64,000 bases of DNA from NCBI GenBank assembly GCA_002633025.1, contig NMRB01001629.1, positions 99,721 through 163,720 of the forward strand, written 5' to 3'. The position numbers were made by a program, and so were the translations under genes. A model generated the notes under the pieces. The model saw nothing but the letters and a program-made list of their open reading frames with translations. It was not told the origin of the DNA and made no database searches. Source of the DNA: Notospermus geniculatus (taxonomy: Eukaryota; Nemertea; Pilidiophora; Heteronemertea; Lineidae). Within the stretch, counting starts at the first letter, position 1; the number at the start of each line of letters is the position of its first letter. This document shows, piece after piece, positions 54,481 through 64,000 of the stretch.

Positions 54481-57005
54481 CAGTTTTTTTTCAAAGCGAG
54501 TTCCTTTCGATACGAAGGAATGGCATCTGGAATGAACTGACGAAGTTTTGCAAAAAGGCGGACACCACTGAAATTCTCACGGAGGTAAATAGTGTCTAGT
54601 GGCGTGCATTTAAAAATGCCATGGATGTTTTCTTTTGCAAGATCATCCATCAATGAATTGTTGGGGCCACTACCTTTGCATTTTCCAAGTATGCGGGCAA
54701 TATCAACCTTACCGAAAGTACCTGACTTAGTAATGTCATTTCCCTCTTGAGAAGAACATGTTATTACTTGACAAAAGTGGTCGAGGAAATCGTCAGAATC
54801 CTTGAATTTTGAAGCCATTGCAGAAACACATTTTTTAATTTTCCGTACCTTACTGGCTTTGTTTTTTAATGGGGGAGTTTGGAAATCAAGAACTCGCCTG
54901 GCTTTCCTCCCTGGGCCAGTTTTATTTTTTGGAGTGACTACAGTGCAATCACTCGCTCGTACGCTACTCGCTTGCCAGATTTCTTTCCTCTGCGGTGTTG
55001 GCAGTTGTTTTCGAGAAGCCACCGACAAAATAAATTCTCGCTCCATCATATTCCATAATGCCTCTTCAAACTCAAGTCTAGATGCTTTTGATCCTTTTGA
55101 ACCCAATTTACTATTCTTTAAAAGACATCGAACAGCAGTGAGGGAGATGAAAAGCCGGGATTTTGTGCTCGGGTGCACAATGAAATGATCATGTAGCAAT
55201 AAGCCAGCCTTCATAATGAATTTGTCAATGTTTTTGTGACCAACATGAGAGACTGCCTGTGACACACCCAGCAAATTGTAAATATCTTCACATGAAAAGA
55301 AGACCACCAATGCTTTTTTATCAATGCGGTAATTTACATTTTTGCCAGCAAGCATGATTTGATCACTAGTATTTTCAGTATGCTGTCCAACGCTGTCAGA
55401 TAATTGACGGAGGGCAGGACCACTACCAGTACCACATGTAGCGGGCACAGGCCAGGTGGTTGGAGTTACGAGATTATTAGCACCAACTTCTGATTTCTCT
55501 TTGGTAGAATTTAGGCCTAAATGTGGTCCTGAGACTGTTGGAGTAGTATCACTAGCAGGTCCCCGATGGAGGGCAGTAGCGCTACACGCAGGTGGTACAG
55601 GACCGGTGGGTGGGGATTTGGGAGTACATGTTGTAGCATTCCCTGATTTCTCATTACTATTGCTGCTATCAATGCCAGTACCGGTATGTAGTTCCACGTA
55701 TGCTGGAGTAGCACCAGCCTTGCCAGCACTACGTGCAGGTAGCCGATTGAGGGCGGGTGTTCTGCTAGGGGGTGGTACAAGCCAGTTGGTTGGGGTTTTC
55801 AGATAATTGGGATTTCCTGATTTCTCATTACTGGTACTACATGTATTACTGGTAGAATTTACATGTGAGCCTGTACTGTATGTAGGTGGTCCTGAATCTG
55901 TCGTGCATGTAGGCCGATGTGCCTGCTTGAGGGTATGTTTGGGCAGTATAGGTCTGGTGGCTGGACATGCTGGATAGGAGTCGGAATGAGGTCGAAAAGG
56001 AAAAGATCCAGTACCTGAAACTGTCGACTCTGGTCTGTGACCAGAACCACTACATGTACCAAGAACAGTAGCTGATACATGGTGGTTCGTTTGATGCACA
56101 GGCTTCTTTTTGAGAATCAACAAATGAATGCCATGATGATCAGAGGAAGTCACATGTGCATTCAAATCATTTTCTCTGAGAGATACTGCACCTGACAGAG
56201 TTGAAAACGTACTGATATTTGCCTTCAGTCCATCAATGACACACCAAACATTGTCATATTTGACAACTGACCAAAAATGTGCTCCACTGGACATCACAAC
56301 TCCAGATACCTCATAGAAACATTGGACATGTTGGTTTTCAAGTGGGAATACTTCAGGTATGATGATACCTCCAGGGCTGCCAGGTCCTGCTTTAGAATGG
56401 TTTTTACCATTCACAATGGCCAACTCAACTAACAGAAACTCAGGAAAAGTGACTTCAGAGGCCACAAGATCACGGTAACAACGATTGCCAGCTTGAGTAC
56501 AAGTCGAGCACACACACATGGTGTGAATGAACCTACTCATCTGATTAGATATTAGGTCAGGCAGAAGGGAACCAGCTCTCTGGATAGCAGTATAACCCAA
56601 TGAAATAATCGGTCCCATTGAGCAAACAACTGTATCAATATCTGAACAACCAGGGCACAATTGATCAAGTGCTAAATGAACACAGAATTTCGCCTTCCCA
56701 AACTCTGTGGAAGCCAGAGCACGATAGGCCTCAAGTGTCTCACAGTACTTGTACCTAGGTGAGAAAGATTTTGGCAAATTTTGCTCTAACCAATCCCATA
56801 CAATATTTCTCAAAACTGGAAGTGGTCCTTTCCCAGCTAAGCGCAACTGAGTGGTTCTGCTCAATGCTCCAAGGAGACCATCACTGATCATGGAGAATGA
56901 ATCGTCATGAGGAAATATTGCAAAATGAAAATTTTCCAAAAGGTTGTCCACATAACAACTGAATCCCTTTTCATTCCTGAAAAAACTGATCTTTGAAGAA
57001 GTCAT
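54450..57005 (-). CDS. USP-like cysteine-protease protein (upstream half of a probable fusion)
   Basis: An 851-codon ORF from ATG 57005, preceded by an in-frame TGA. The N-terminus has KGFSCYVDNLLENF (Cys17), which mirrors the Cys box of ubiquitin-specific proteases. GAHFWSVVKY (His243) and VWCVIDG (Asp258) mirror the His box. CVCSTC (164-169) could be a zinc pair of the fingers. Together they suggest a deubiquitinase-like fold, though the family is only inferred. Residues 290-540 are Ser/Thr/Pro/Gly-rich with three imperfect repeats starting EKSG or EKSE. Residues 545-850 form a helical-looking, basic region. The frame ends ten codons past a slippery AAAAAAC. Confidence 0.75.
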   Translation of the reverse strand: MTSSKISFFRNEKGFSCYVDNLLENFHFAIFPHDDSFSMISDGLLGALSRTTQLRLAGKGPLPVLRNIVWDWLEQNLPKSFSPRYKYCETLEAYRALASTEFGKAKFCVHLALDQLCPGCSDIDTVVCSMGPIISLGYTAIQRAGSLLPDLISNQMSRFIHTMCVCSTCTQAGNRCYRDLVASEVTFPEFLLVELAIVNGKNHSKAGPGSPGGIIIPEVFPLENQHVQCFYEVSGVVMSSGAHFWSVVKYDNVWCVIDGLKANISTFSTLSGAVSLRENDLNAHVTSSDHHGIHLLILKKKPVHQTNHHVSATVLGTCSGSGHRPESTVSGTGSFPFRPHSDSYPACPATRPILPKHTLKQAHRPTCTTDSGPPTYSTGSHVNSTSNTCSTSNEKSGNPNYLKTPTNWLVPPPSRTPALNRLPARSAGKAGATPAYVELHTGTGIDSSNSNEKSGNATTCTPKSPPTGPVPPACSATALHRGPASDTTPTVSGPHLGLNSTKEKSEVGANNLVTPTTWPVPATCGTGSGPALRQLSDSVGQHTENTSDQIMLAGKNVNYRIDKKALVVFFSCEDIYNLLGVSQAVSHVGHKNIDKFIMKAGLLLHDHFIVHPSTKSRLFISLTAVRCLLKNSKLGSKGSKASRLEFEEALWNMMEREFILSVASRKQLPTPQRKEIWQASSVRASDCTVVTPKNKTGPGRKARRVLDFQTPPLKNKASKVRKIKKCVSAMASKFKDSDDFLDHFCQVITCSSQEGNDITKSGTFGKVDIARILGKCKGSGPNNSLMDDLAKENIHGIFKCTPLDTIYLRENFSGVRLFAKLRQFIPDAIPSYRKELALKKNCCLSLRRSLV
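54483..54489 (-). promoter_or_regulatory. Putative -1 ribosomal frameshift site (A AAA AAC)
   Basis: The minus strand reads TTG AAA AAA AAC TGT in the upstream frame. The heptamer A-AAA-AAC is a canonical -1 slippery sequence. Slipping back one base enters the CTG TTG TTT frame of the 730-codon ORF, which has no ATG of its own here and stays open for 2.2 kb. The upstream frame ends only ten codons later. A short GTTTG-AAG-CAAAC hairpin lies about 30 bases downstream; no strong pseudoknot was seen. A one-base indel in the A8 run would look the same. Confidence 0.55.
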
Positions 57006-57049
57006 GAAAGCTATTCATTGAGTGACTGTACGGATTACAACACTCAAAG

Positions 57050-57055
57050 TTTATT
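57050..57055 (-). terminator. Polyadenylation signal AATAAA
   Basis: AATAAA on the minus strand lies 326 bases past the stop of the spliced gene at 57381 and 45 bases before the start of the USP-like ORF. It fits the end of the former's transcript. Confidence 0.5.
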
Positions 57056-57380
57056 AAGGATGGATGCAACACAAGACCAATGCTGGGCTACTGACATGAC
57101 TAAACCAAAGTGTTGGACAAATCCACAGCCATTCTCTTGGAAGGGGCAATTTCAACTCGATTTTAGGGTTCAGTTTTGAATTGCATGAAAAATACCGACT
57201 GGTGAAAGTGAATGAATGCTGATTTATAAATTGCACATAGTGAAGTGGGTTTTATGAACAAGGCTAAAGCTAAAAAACGAATGGTAAAACCAAAGAAAAT
57301 TACCATGAAAAAGACTTGACTTGGCAGTGATTCCAGTAGCCACAGACATTCCGTAATTTTAAGAACACATAAAAGGACAT

Positions 57381-59684
57381 CTAAACCATCACATCATCAC
57401 CAGTGTTGTCCCCACCCATGTCACCTGCATCACTCTCCTGGTCTGAGTCGGCAACCTCAGGTGCGAGTAAAATCTCATTTTCCACCACTTCACGATAATT
57501 ATGCGGCACAACATCTTTCATTGTGGTGGAAATGGCCACTTTTGCCGACACTTTCAAGATGCCATCCCTGTCTAGAGATACCACCATCTTTGTCAAATAT
57601 TTAACAATACCACCATCTTGGGATCTTATGTCCCAGAAATTATGCAAAAATTTGTCAAGTATTGACAAGTTCTTATGTGAGTAAGAGATGGTGCAGCGTG
57701 CTGGGGGATAATGAAAACCAAACACATCATACTCCCCCAGTGGATCACTAGGACCCAGCGAAACAGCAGTCCTTTTCAGTGCCTTGGACCGAAATGCCAC
57801 ATCCAACTCACCAACTATACCACAGAACACAGACTGTAGGCGCAGTTCACGCCTCACAGATAACTCGGTTGAAGGGTCTCTGAGAATTGATGAGTGAATT
57901 TCTAATGCTTCCTCCCGAATTTTCTTCAGGTCGTCCTTTCGTGCAACACGTTTCTTGCCATCCGATGCGAGGTCGACAGTTTTCCCTGAGACAGCTATTT
58001 CCGACAATGTATCATCGGTTTTTATCAACACACCATCAAAATAGAAGCCATCGGTACATGTATCCTTACTGATTTTCTTAACACAAACTTGTCCTGGCAC
58101 GGAATTCAATGAATACACATCCCCGACGCGAACAACTGTTGATTTCCCAGCCTCCCCGATTGGGACGACTGCTCTCGGCCCACAGATGAATTTTGCTGTA
58201 GCTGCAACGTGAATAAGTAAACATTGACAAACAGCTTAAAATTGAAATCATCGCATGTCCAGGAGAAATAAAAGAAGTTGGTGGGCTTCTGATAAACTCT
58301 CTTTCAAAGCAAAACATTAAAAGACATCGAACAGCAGTGAGGGAGATGTGCCAAATTTTGGACTATTTCCACCAGTCTGATTTAGTCCACCAGTCTGCAA
58401 GGTCATAAAATACACTATATTGTCTTACCAGCAACTGTATTGGCAGACTGCAATGCAGCATCGGAATGGCCTACATGCTCAGCAGCAGGGAGAATTGCTG
58501 ATGGTGCTGTGGTCGAGGTACATGTAGTGGACAGAAAAAATGTGACAAAACGTTAGTTGAACACTCAAACAGAATATTTAGTCACATGCCAGATGACAGA
58601 CGTTTCACACAGAATGAGGAAAACAGATACATGTAGTCATAGTGCGACATGCGATGCGTGATGTGAGTGGTTGCCACACTATACATGTAGGTCTGAATGA
58701 TCTATTATCTATTTTTGATTGCACTCAAGTGCCACAAGGATGTCAATCATGTTGATGGGACAGGATGTCAAACAGGTTCGGCAATGGCTATGGGCATGAA
58801 TTCGTTCTTAAAGAAAGACCAACTGCTCATAATTTTTGAGACAAACACAAAAAATTCAGGCCTGCAGGCAACGTAACATGCCATTGGGTGAAATGAGAGC
58901 ATTAGAAACTTACAGGACACTCCAGAATTTTGATCACGATGCAATAATTTGTTCTTAGAACGCTTCGCCTTGGCATTTGTTGTGTTGTTGTTTGCATCCA
59001 CGTGTTCGTGTTCTGTATCAACTGAAAAAAAGATTAGAAGCATTACTACATTGTAGACAAAATTCACAAAAGGTGGGATTAGGGGGATAGTCTACAATCA
59101 GGTAATGCACCCTGGCTACAATATTGGAAGTCAGATCGAACTTTCCTGCCGTCACACATGTCAGAGGCCACCATGAGTTAGCGGTCCAAGAACGCCGTGA
59201 AAGGGGCTGTTCACTTTCGGAACCATTTTACCCAACTAATTTTTCATTATGTTGCAGTTGTTTGATTTTCATGATAACTTCAGGTATAATATTTTATAAT
59301 GTGAACTACATTAAATCATGAAAGAAAAAATCATTATTTTTAGGAAAACAAAGAGCAGTTTTGACCTGCGTCTGGCGCTGTTGTGTGGTTGCCAGGCGCA
59401 AAAGTGCTACTATTTTTGAGCCCTGCTGTTGCACATGAGGCACATCAAATAATTTTTAATCATGGAATGGAACTCACCTCCATACGACAGAATAGCAGAG
59501 GCCGCCAATATCTCACCCTTGCCACCATTGAGGACCAACACCTCTCGTTTAAAGTGGTCAACAGTGACAACCTGTACTTTCAATCCTCCAGAGTCTCTGA
59601 GTGTGACTGAATCCCCGCGCTGCAAGTCTCGGGGCAGCTCATGGATGCAAGCATCACCATTTCTTCTCCTTTTTCCTCCCAAAT
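57381..59684 (-). CDS. Spliced gene of unknown function, 3' four exons visible
   Basis: Exons on the minus strand are 59684-59478, 59021-58914, 58506-58429 and 58201-57381 (stop TAG). All borders are AG/GT and all junctions share phase 1, so the frame is continuous for about 403 codons. The first visible exon begins with two bases of a split codon, so at least one 5' exon is missing. Exon 1 starts GGKRRRNGDACIHEL, exon 2 has a basic patch KAKRSKNKLLHR (both nuclear-type), and exon 3 is Ala-rich. The last exon is the folded part (VVRVGDVYSLNSVPGQVC, FGFHYPPARCTISY) with an acidic end (DSDQESDAGD). No known domain could be named. Spacing and strand tie it to the USP-like gene directly downstream. 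Confidence 0.72.
58317..58348. repeat. 32-bp exact copy of USP-like ORF sequence inside an intron
   Basis: Starting TTAAAAGACATCGAACAGCA, the 32 bases are identical to 55118-55149, which is coding sequence of the USP-like ORF (ISLTAVRCLLK). Here they sit in the last intron of the upstream gene. Confidence 0.9.
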
Positions 59685-59699
59685 CTGAAAACAGGATGA

Positions 59700-60600
59700 A
59701 ACGGTAATTTAATTAGGCTACATACAATGTACATGTACAGAATAAAGTGAATGACGCTCCAGAATCACTGTTTCATGGTATTGGTACATGTAGTTGTTAG
59801 TTTTGGTCGAAATTCAGAACTCAACTGTTGATAGCGCTGCATGGCATAATATGACTAATCATCTGCAAAACCTAAGAGAAAAACTGGCTGCACTAGGCTA
59901 TACATGTACCTACATGTATGGTCTAAGATTCACGAATGAGCAAGCTGAAAATGGCCTGAGTTGAGAATCTTTCAGGCAGTGACAAATTTGGTTGTGATTT
60001 GGTTCTGTACAAACTTCGATACTGATTGTCCACAAAAGTTTCCTACAATTCTCCGATTGCAGAGTCCCCCCCCCCCCGACATCGCCAGGTACACGTGCTT
60101 TGAATTAAGTTAGGTCAGGGGTACAAATGTAGCACTATGAATTTTAAAATATTTTGGATTAGGAGTAGGCCTACATGTACCCAGTCGTAGTGTGGAGGCC
60201 TATCAGGGTTTCTGCCAGAAAAATTTGGAATTTTAGGTTCCTGTGACGCAATTTTCGGGTATCTCTTTTCCCCCATGATTTATTTGCCAGCACTTGTGGT
60301 GTCGATCTTGTGGGGAAAGTATGCCGGACAAAATAGAAGTTTTATAAATCATTTAAAAAGAAAAAGAAACTACCGGTAATTAAAAAATGACGTTTTGAAC
60401 AGAAAATACAATTTCTGAATATTATGGGGACGGATTTATCCCCAAATAATTTTCTTGGGGATGGAACCAGACGGACGATTGGAAGTGTTCAGAATGCCAA
60501 TGGTACCGGTTATGTCGGTGGTCCCCACCTTTATAAAGCCTGCGACGGATAGACCTGACGAGAGTTGGAAACATTCAGAATCTTAGTGACGGTGGCCCTT
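59700..60600. other. No exon identified
   Basis: The missing 5' exon(s) of the spliced gene should lie here or further right, but none could be recognised. A C run is at about 60067. Confidence 0.4.
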
Positions 60601-60780
60601 TAGTGACGCAGTCGCAGCTAGGCCTACATGTACATTGTAGCCCATGCTGCAGGCATGATAGGCCAGCTACATGTACATGTAGGCCGTTGGGCCTAGAGAG
60701 CTAGGCCTACTGTAATGTGTTTTGTGTGTAGCTAGCTAGGCCATGTAGGCCTAGGCGGCAGGCCTACATTACAAATGTAC
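60600..60780. repeat. AGGCCTA / TACATGTA-rich tract
   Basis: Dense TAGGCCTAC and CATGTACATGTAGG words, like the tract at 2930-3250. Confidence 0.6.
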
Positions 60781-61985
60781 AATGTACGGTAGGCTTTTAA
60801 ATTTTTTTGCGTGAAATATCTGCACAAAGGGGCTGGGCAGAAATGAAGGGTTGTTACAAGTTCGGCATAACTCTGAAACTACCGGTTCGATTTGCTTGAA
60901 ACTCGCACAGATGATGCTTTGTACTGAATGATTAACAATTATGATGACACAAAAACAATTGCATTCATCTTTACTAATTNTTCTTGGAGAGGAAGCATGT
61001 AAATGACACATTGAAGGTGTGGCAACAATGTCACAAACCCATAGAACCTGGGGTGGCGAAGGTGTCCTGACGACATGCTCTTCATGTACACCATACACGC
61101 TCAGTACAAAAAGGACAACCAGGAAGTAAAATCCAAATCCAATATGGCCGCCCTGTTTTGGAAAATCTGGCAGCATGCATGGAAATCACATGCCGAGTAC
61201 TCTACACCTATTGAAAATATTGCTGTCAAAATGGGTGGACTAAATAGAAAAAACCTCGAACTTTATGATCCACATGTCGTTTGATCCTCAACATGTACCA
61301 TTTCGTGGGAAAGTGTACCGATTACTAGTCTTTTGTTTCAACTTATTAGCTAATTAGTGCGTTCCCAGATACATCTCATTCAATTCCTTTTGACTTATAG
61401 ACCCCGCAGGTGCCTTCATTTCCGTCATATATATCTTGTACTTTTATGGTATTTTGACATCTTTTATTTACCACGCCTGGCCACGTTTCAAAAATTCAAA
61501 ACGTTGGCTCGCCCTTAACCATATTTTATATTGCATTTTCGGTACAAAAATAACGTCGTTAACGTTTACGTTTATCGTTTGATTTCGAAACCTCCCTAAT
61601 ATCATGTAACGTACGTACGTATATGTAGCAACGGAATTGTCAGTGAGAGCAAAACTAAGAGTTTTCGCAACGGCCGCTTTTATGCCTTCGACGATATTCA
61701 GATGATTCGCCTATTTTTCGAGTGGCCTTCTGTAATGGAAGAATCCTCGCTAAACGGTCGTTGATCGTAGACCCAACCTGGCCGTTGCGAAAACTCACTA
61801 TGATAGTCATGCGCAGCCTACCTTCAAATTTATATGTGAAAGTCCCCCATTTGGCAGTAGAGGCCTTCTGTAAGACTTGGAAACACACTATCATGACTAT
61901 AGTGTTATTCTGGATTGTCCATTTGTCATTGTCGGGGACGTCCTCGCTTCCTGAAACGATGGTGAATGTTTACCATTCGTCCGAT
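60781..61985. other. No gene assigned
   Basis: Contains one unresolved base (60980). A small inverted pair GTTTTCGCAACGGCCGC / GGCCGTTGCGAAAAC lies at 61661 and 61781. No supported frame. Confidence 0.4.
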
Positions 61986-61990
61986 AACAT

Positions 61991-62492
61991 GTGACCATCA
62001 TCACGCTGGTGATTCAAACCTAAAAATCTTTTTTCGTACGCGATTTTACTCATGCATAACTAATCGTGTTGACTATTTTTGCAGTTGTTTAGGCTAAAGG
62101 GCTCCGCAGACTGGCGATTTTTCGAGCGATTTTCTAGGCGACCGCCCTTGCGACCGCAGAGGCGACTGAACATATTTTTAGTTTTTTTTAGTTTTTGTTG
62201 ACTCGTTTGCGACAAATGCTTATTTGGAAGGTCAGTGATGTCGTGGATAACATCACTGATCGACCTCAAAGGTAATTATTGCAGGCGACGTAGTAGTCGC
62301 ATCGGTAGTCGCCCCTATTTTAGTCGCCAGTGTGCGGAGCCCTTTATAGAAGGGGTGACAGCTTACATGTATTTTGTAATCACCCGTCACCCCTTCCATT
62401 GAACTGCGAATACGACAAGCACCATTAGTTATGCATCAATGACTTCGCGTACGAATAAAATAATTTTGTGTTTGAATCACCAGGGTGATCAT
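61991..62492. mobile_element. MITE with another MITE nested inside
   Basis: The outer arms are inverted: left GGTGATTCAAACC, CGTACGCGATTTT, ATGCATAACTAAT; right their inverses at 62400-62490. The inner insertion at 62096-62345 separates them. Confidence 0.7.
62096..62345. mobile_element. Inner MITE with AAAGGGCTCCGCA ends
   Basis: AAAGGGCTCCGCAGACTGGC and its inverse bound 250 bp rich in GGCGAC words. It inserted into the surrounding MITE. Confidence 0.75.
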
Positions 62493-62559
62493 ATCGAACT
62501 GAGTTTCGGGCAAAAAAATCACTGTTGATCATTTTTCTGATTTACGGGAGCTTACGTTA

Positions 62560-62700
62560 CCTAAATTGCATGGTGCATCTCTCTCCATGGTTATCGGCCT
62601 TGGTTTGTCTTCCATCTCGACCACCAAGGGTTGGGACATCGCTATGCCCTCCGACTACGCTCGCACAAACCCTTGGCTTCTTTCGCCGTCTTCATCTGTA
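62560..62700 (+). mobile_element. LINE ORF1/ORF2 junction fragment
   Basis: CCGACTACGCTCGCACAAAC and CCAAGGGTTGGGACATCGCT match the minus-strand LINE ORF1 remnant at 24385-24440. Only this short, plus-oriented piece is present. Confidence 0.6.
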
Positions 62701-63106
62701 TACTACTGGTTGTTCTTTTTTCGAACCCACCCCACCCATCACGCATATCGTTCTATCACTTCATATTCACCCCTTTTATTTCAAATGTAACCCGATTTCT
62801 ATTTCATATTCATTTTTTATTTCAAATGAATATGTCTCAGACATAGCCTATTGCCTTTCTTACCATTTCGGAATGACTATTTACCTGAACCCGAATATTC
62901 GACATTTTTCGTTTTTACATTGCTCGCTGTTCTATTCACCACGTTCGCCGTGTTGTTGTCTCGTATTTCTTTCCTAGGTACTTTCGCTAATAAACATACT
63001 GCATGAAGTAGGTAGATGACACCATGCCAAAACCTGAAGGCGAGGTTAGAGAGCAAACTGAGCCCTCTGATTAACTTAATTAAAAAAAATTTTCTATTAT
63101 AAATAG
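62701..63106. other. No gene assigned
   Basis: T-rich spacer. The last bases before 63107 become strongly AT-rich (TCTATTATAAATAG). Confidence 0.4.
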
Positions 63107-63787
63107 ATGGCGAAGAAAACTGACAAACAATTTATAATGGGAAGATTTTTTAAAGACCTAGATTCCAGTGACTCTAACGATTATATGCATAATCTTTTAG
63201 AGGATGAGATCACAGATAGACGACCAATTGGTATAAATCCCGCTGACCTTCCACAACCTACACCATCATTAATTCAACCGATACCCATTAGACCCACACC
63301 GCAACCTGTAAACTCGGTTCAGTCAGGGAAAATCCGTTGTGAAGTGTGTAGTAGTGATGTTACACCTTCAAATCTTGCAAGACATAATAAAACTAAAAAA
63401 CATTTACAAAACTGGAATAAATTTTATGAAGCTAAAAAACTCAACTAAATACCACTCAAAGTAAATCTGGTCTCGTTGACATTAGAAAAAAACCGGGTAT
63501 TTTACCACCAGTAAGAGCTATAATTCCAGAAGCACCAGCAGACACAGCTATCGCTGTCGATCAACAAGGCAGAGAAATTCCATATGAAGAAAATACTAGA
63601 TATTGTGAATATTGTAAAAAACTAATAAAAAATCGCACTTGGAAAAATCATCTTCAATCAAAAGTACATAAAAATAATGTAGAAAGTAATATTAATCTCT
63701 ACACTCCAAAAATTCGAAGAGATATTTTAAGAGGTCAAGAAAGGCAAGAAACTAGAAAATTGTTTGAGGAATTACCAGGAATGAGGC
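63107..63787 (+). pseudogene. AT-rich gene with two U1/matrin-type C2H2 zinc fingers, one frameshift
   Basis: The frame from ATG 63107 gives MAKKTDKQFIMGRFFKDLD and a zinc finger CEVCSSDVTPSNLARH...KKH, then stops at 63446-63448. The next frame continues the same style at once (TQLNTTQSKSGLVDIRKKPG) to a second finger CEYCKKLIKNRTWKNH...H with identical C-x2-C-x11-H-x5-H spacing, staying open to about 63787. One indel near 63430 explains both. Base composition is much more AT-rich than the flanks and changes abruptly at about 63785. Two U1-like fingers suggest nucleic-acid binding. A mobile or foreign origin is possible but not shown. Confidence 0.6.
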
Positions 63788-63939
63788 CGACGCACGACAA
63801 ACTTTGCCACCGGAACTGCGGTGGCGCTGCGAGCGCAAGACCCGGAAGTAATCGCGCGATATACAGCTGATGTACACTGAATACATGAAATTGAGACATG
63901 TGAGAAGGAGGTGACAAAAATTGACCATTTTCAGCAGCC

Positions 63940-64000
63940 ATGGAGGACAAATACAGCTCATGGCTGATTCCTCAGTTGAAAGCAGAGTTAAAGAAACGAG
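63940..64000 (+). CDS. Start of a SAP-domain protein, cut by the window edge
   Basis: ATG 63940 opens MEDKYSSWLIPQLKAELKKR, the first helices of a SAP DNA-binding domain. Many SWIM/YqaJ family proteins in marine invertebrates begin this way, so this may be a paralogue of the gene at 1045-3644 in the opposite orientation. Only 20 codons are visible. Confidence 0.5.
   Translation, partial: MEDKYSSWLIPQLKAELKKR

Noticed and set aside
48211-61000. Terminal inverted repeats bounding the USP/BRCT gene block
   Set aside because: Both flanks were compared by eye and no convincing matched ends were found. The idea needs other genomic copies, so no element boundary is claimed.
1-64000. tRNA, rRNA or snRNA genes
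   Set aside because: No A/B-box cloverleaf or conserved rRNA/snRNA segment was recognised on either strand.

Overview
The window looks like intergenic or intronic DNA from a large, repeat-rich metazoan nuclear genome. GT/AG introns, non-LTR retrotransposons, many foldback MITEs and AGGCCTA/TACATGTA-rich tracts suggest a marine invertebrate. A LINE with an N-terminal 2A motif and SWIM/YqaJ gene families fit an echinoderm or a related deuterostome best, but the sequence does not fix the species. No tRNA, rRNA, CRISPR array or bacterial-style operon was found. Two single N positions (39318, 60980) mark unresolved bases.

Left part (1-24 kb). A four-exon minus-strand gene (1045-3644) encodes a SWIM zinc finger, a YqaJ exonuclease domain and a PHD finger, with one frameshift. 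A three-exon minus-strand gene (10262-11807) looks like an OB-fold/RPA-like protein interrupted by a single TAG, and an exon that may belong to a second copy lies at 9364-9540. Around them are decayed LINE pieces (4990-6330, 17190-18030, 20925-21352), a zinc-knuckle Gag-like fragment, a broken zinc-binding domain (19914-20320) and at least ten inverted-repeat elements, several with readable target-site duplications.

Middle (24-46 kb). This is a graveyard of minus-strand L1/Tx1-like LINE copies. Several keep ORF1 and the 3' end but lack most of ORF2, and two contain recent tandem duplications. At 27.8-31.6 kb a nested set of foldback elements is bounded by 300-bp inverted repeats. At 41.7-45.4 kb there is an intact 1,229-codon plus-strand LINE ORF with endonuclease, reverse transcriptase and a 2A-like motif.

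Right part (46-64 kb). After repeat-rich, AT-rich DNA comes a block of about 10 kb in which every convincing gene is on the minus strand. From 5' to 3' these are a spliced nuclear-type protein of unknown function (59684-57381), an intact long ORF with a USP-like cysteine-protease signature (57005-54450), a second long ORF with transposase-like features plus IQ and BRCT domains (54480-52288), and an SGNH hydrolase (49862-49251). The two long ORFs overlap at a canonical -1 slippery heptamer, so they may be made as one fusion protein of about 1.58 thousand residues. This block is the best candidate for an undescribed mobile or recently domesticated system; no terminal repeats bounding it could be recognised by eye. 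The window ends with a frameshifted AT-rich zinc-finger gene and the first codons of a SAP-domain protein.
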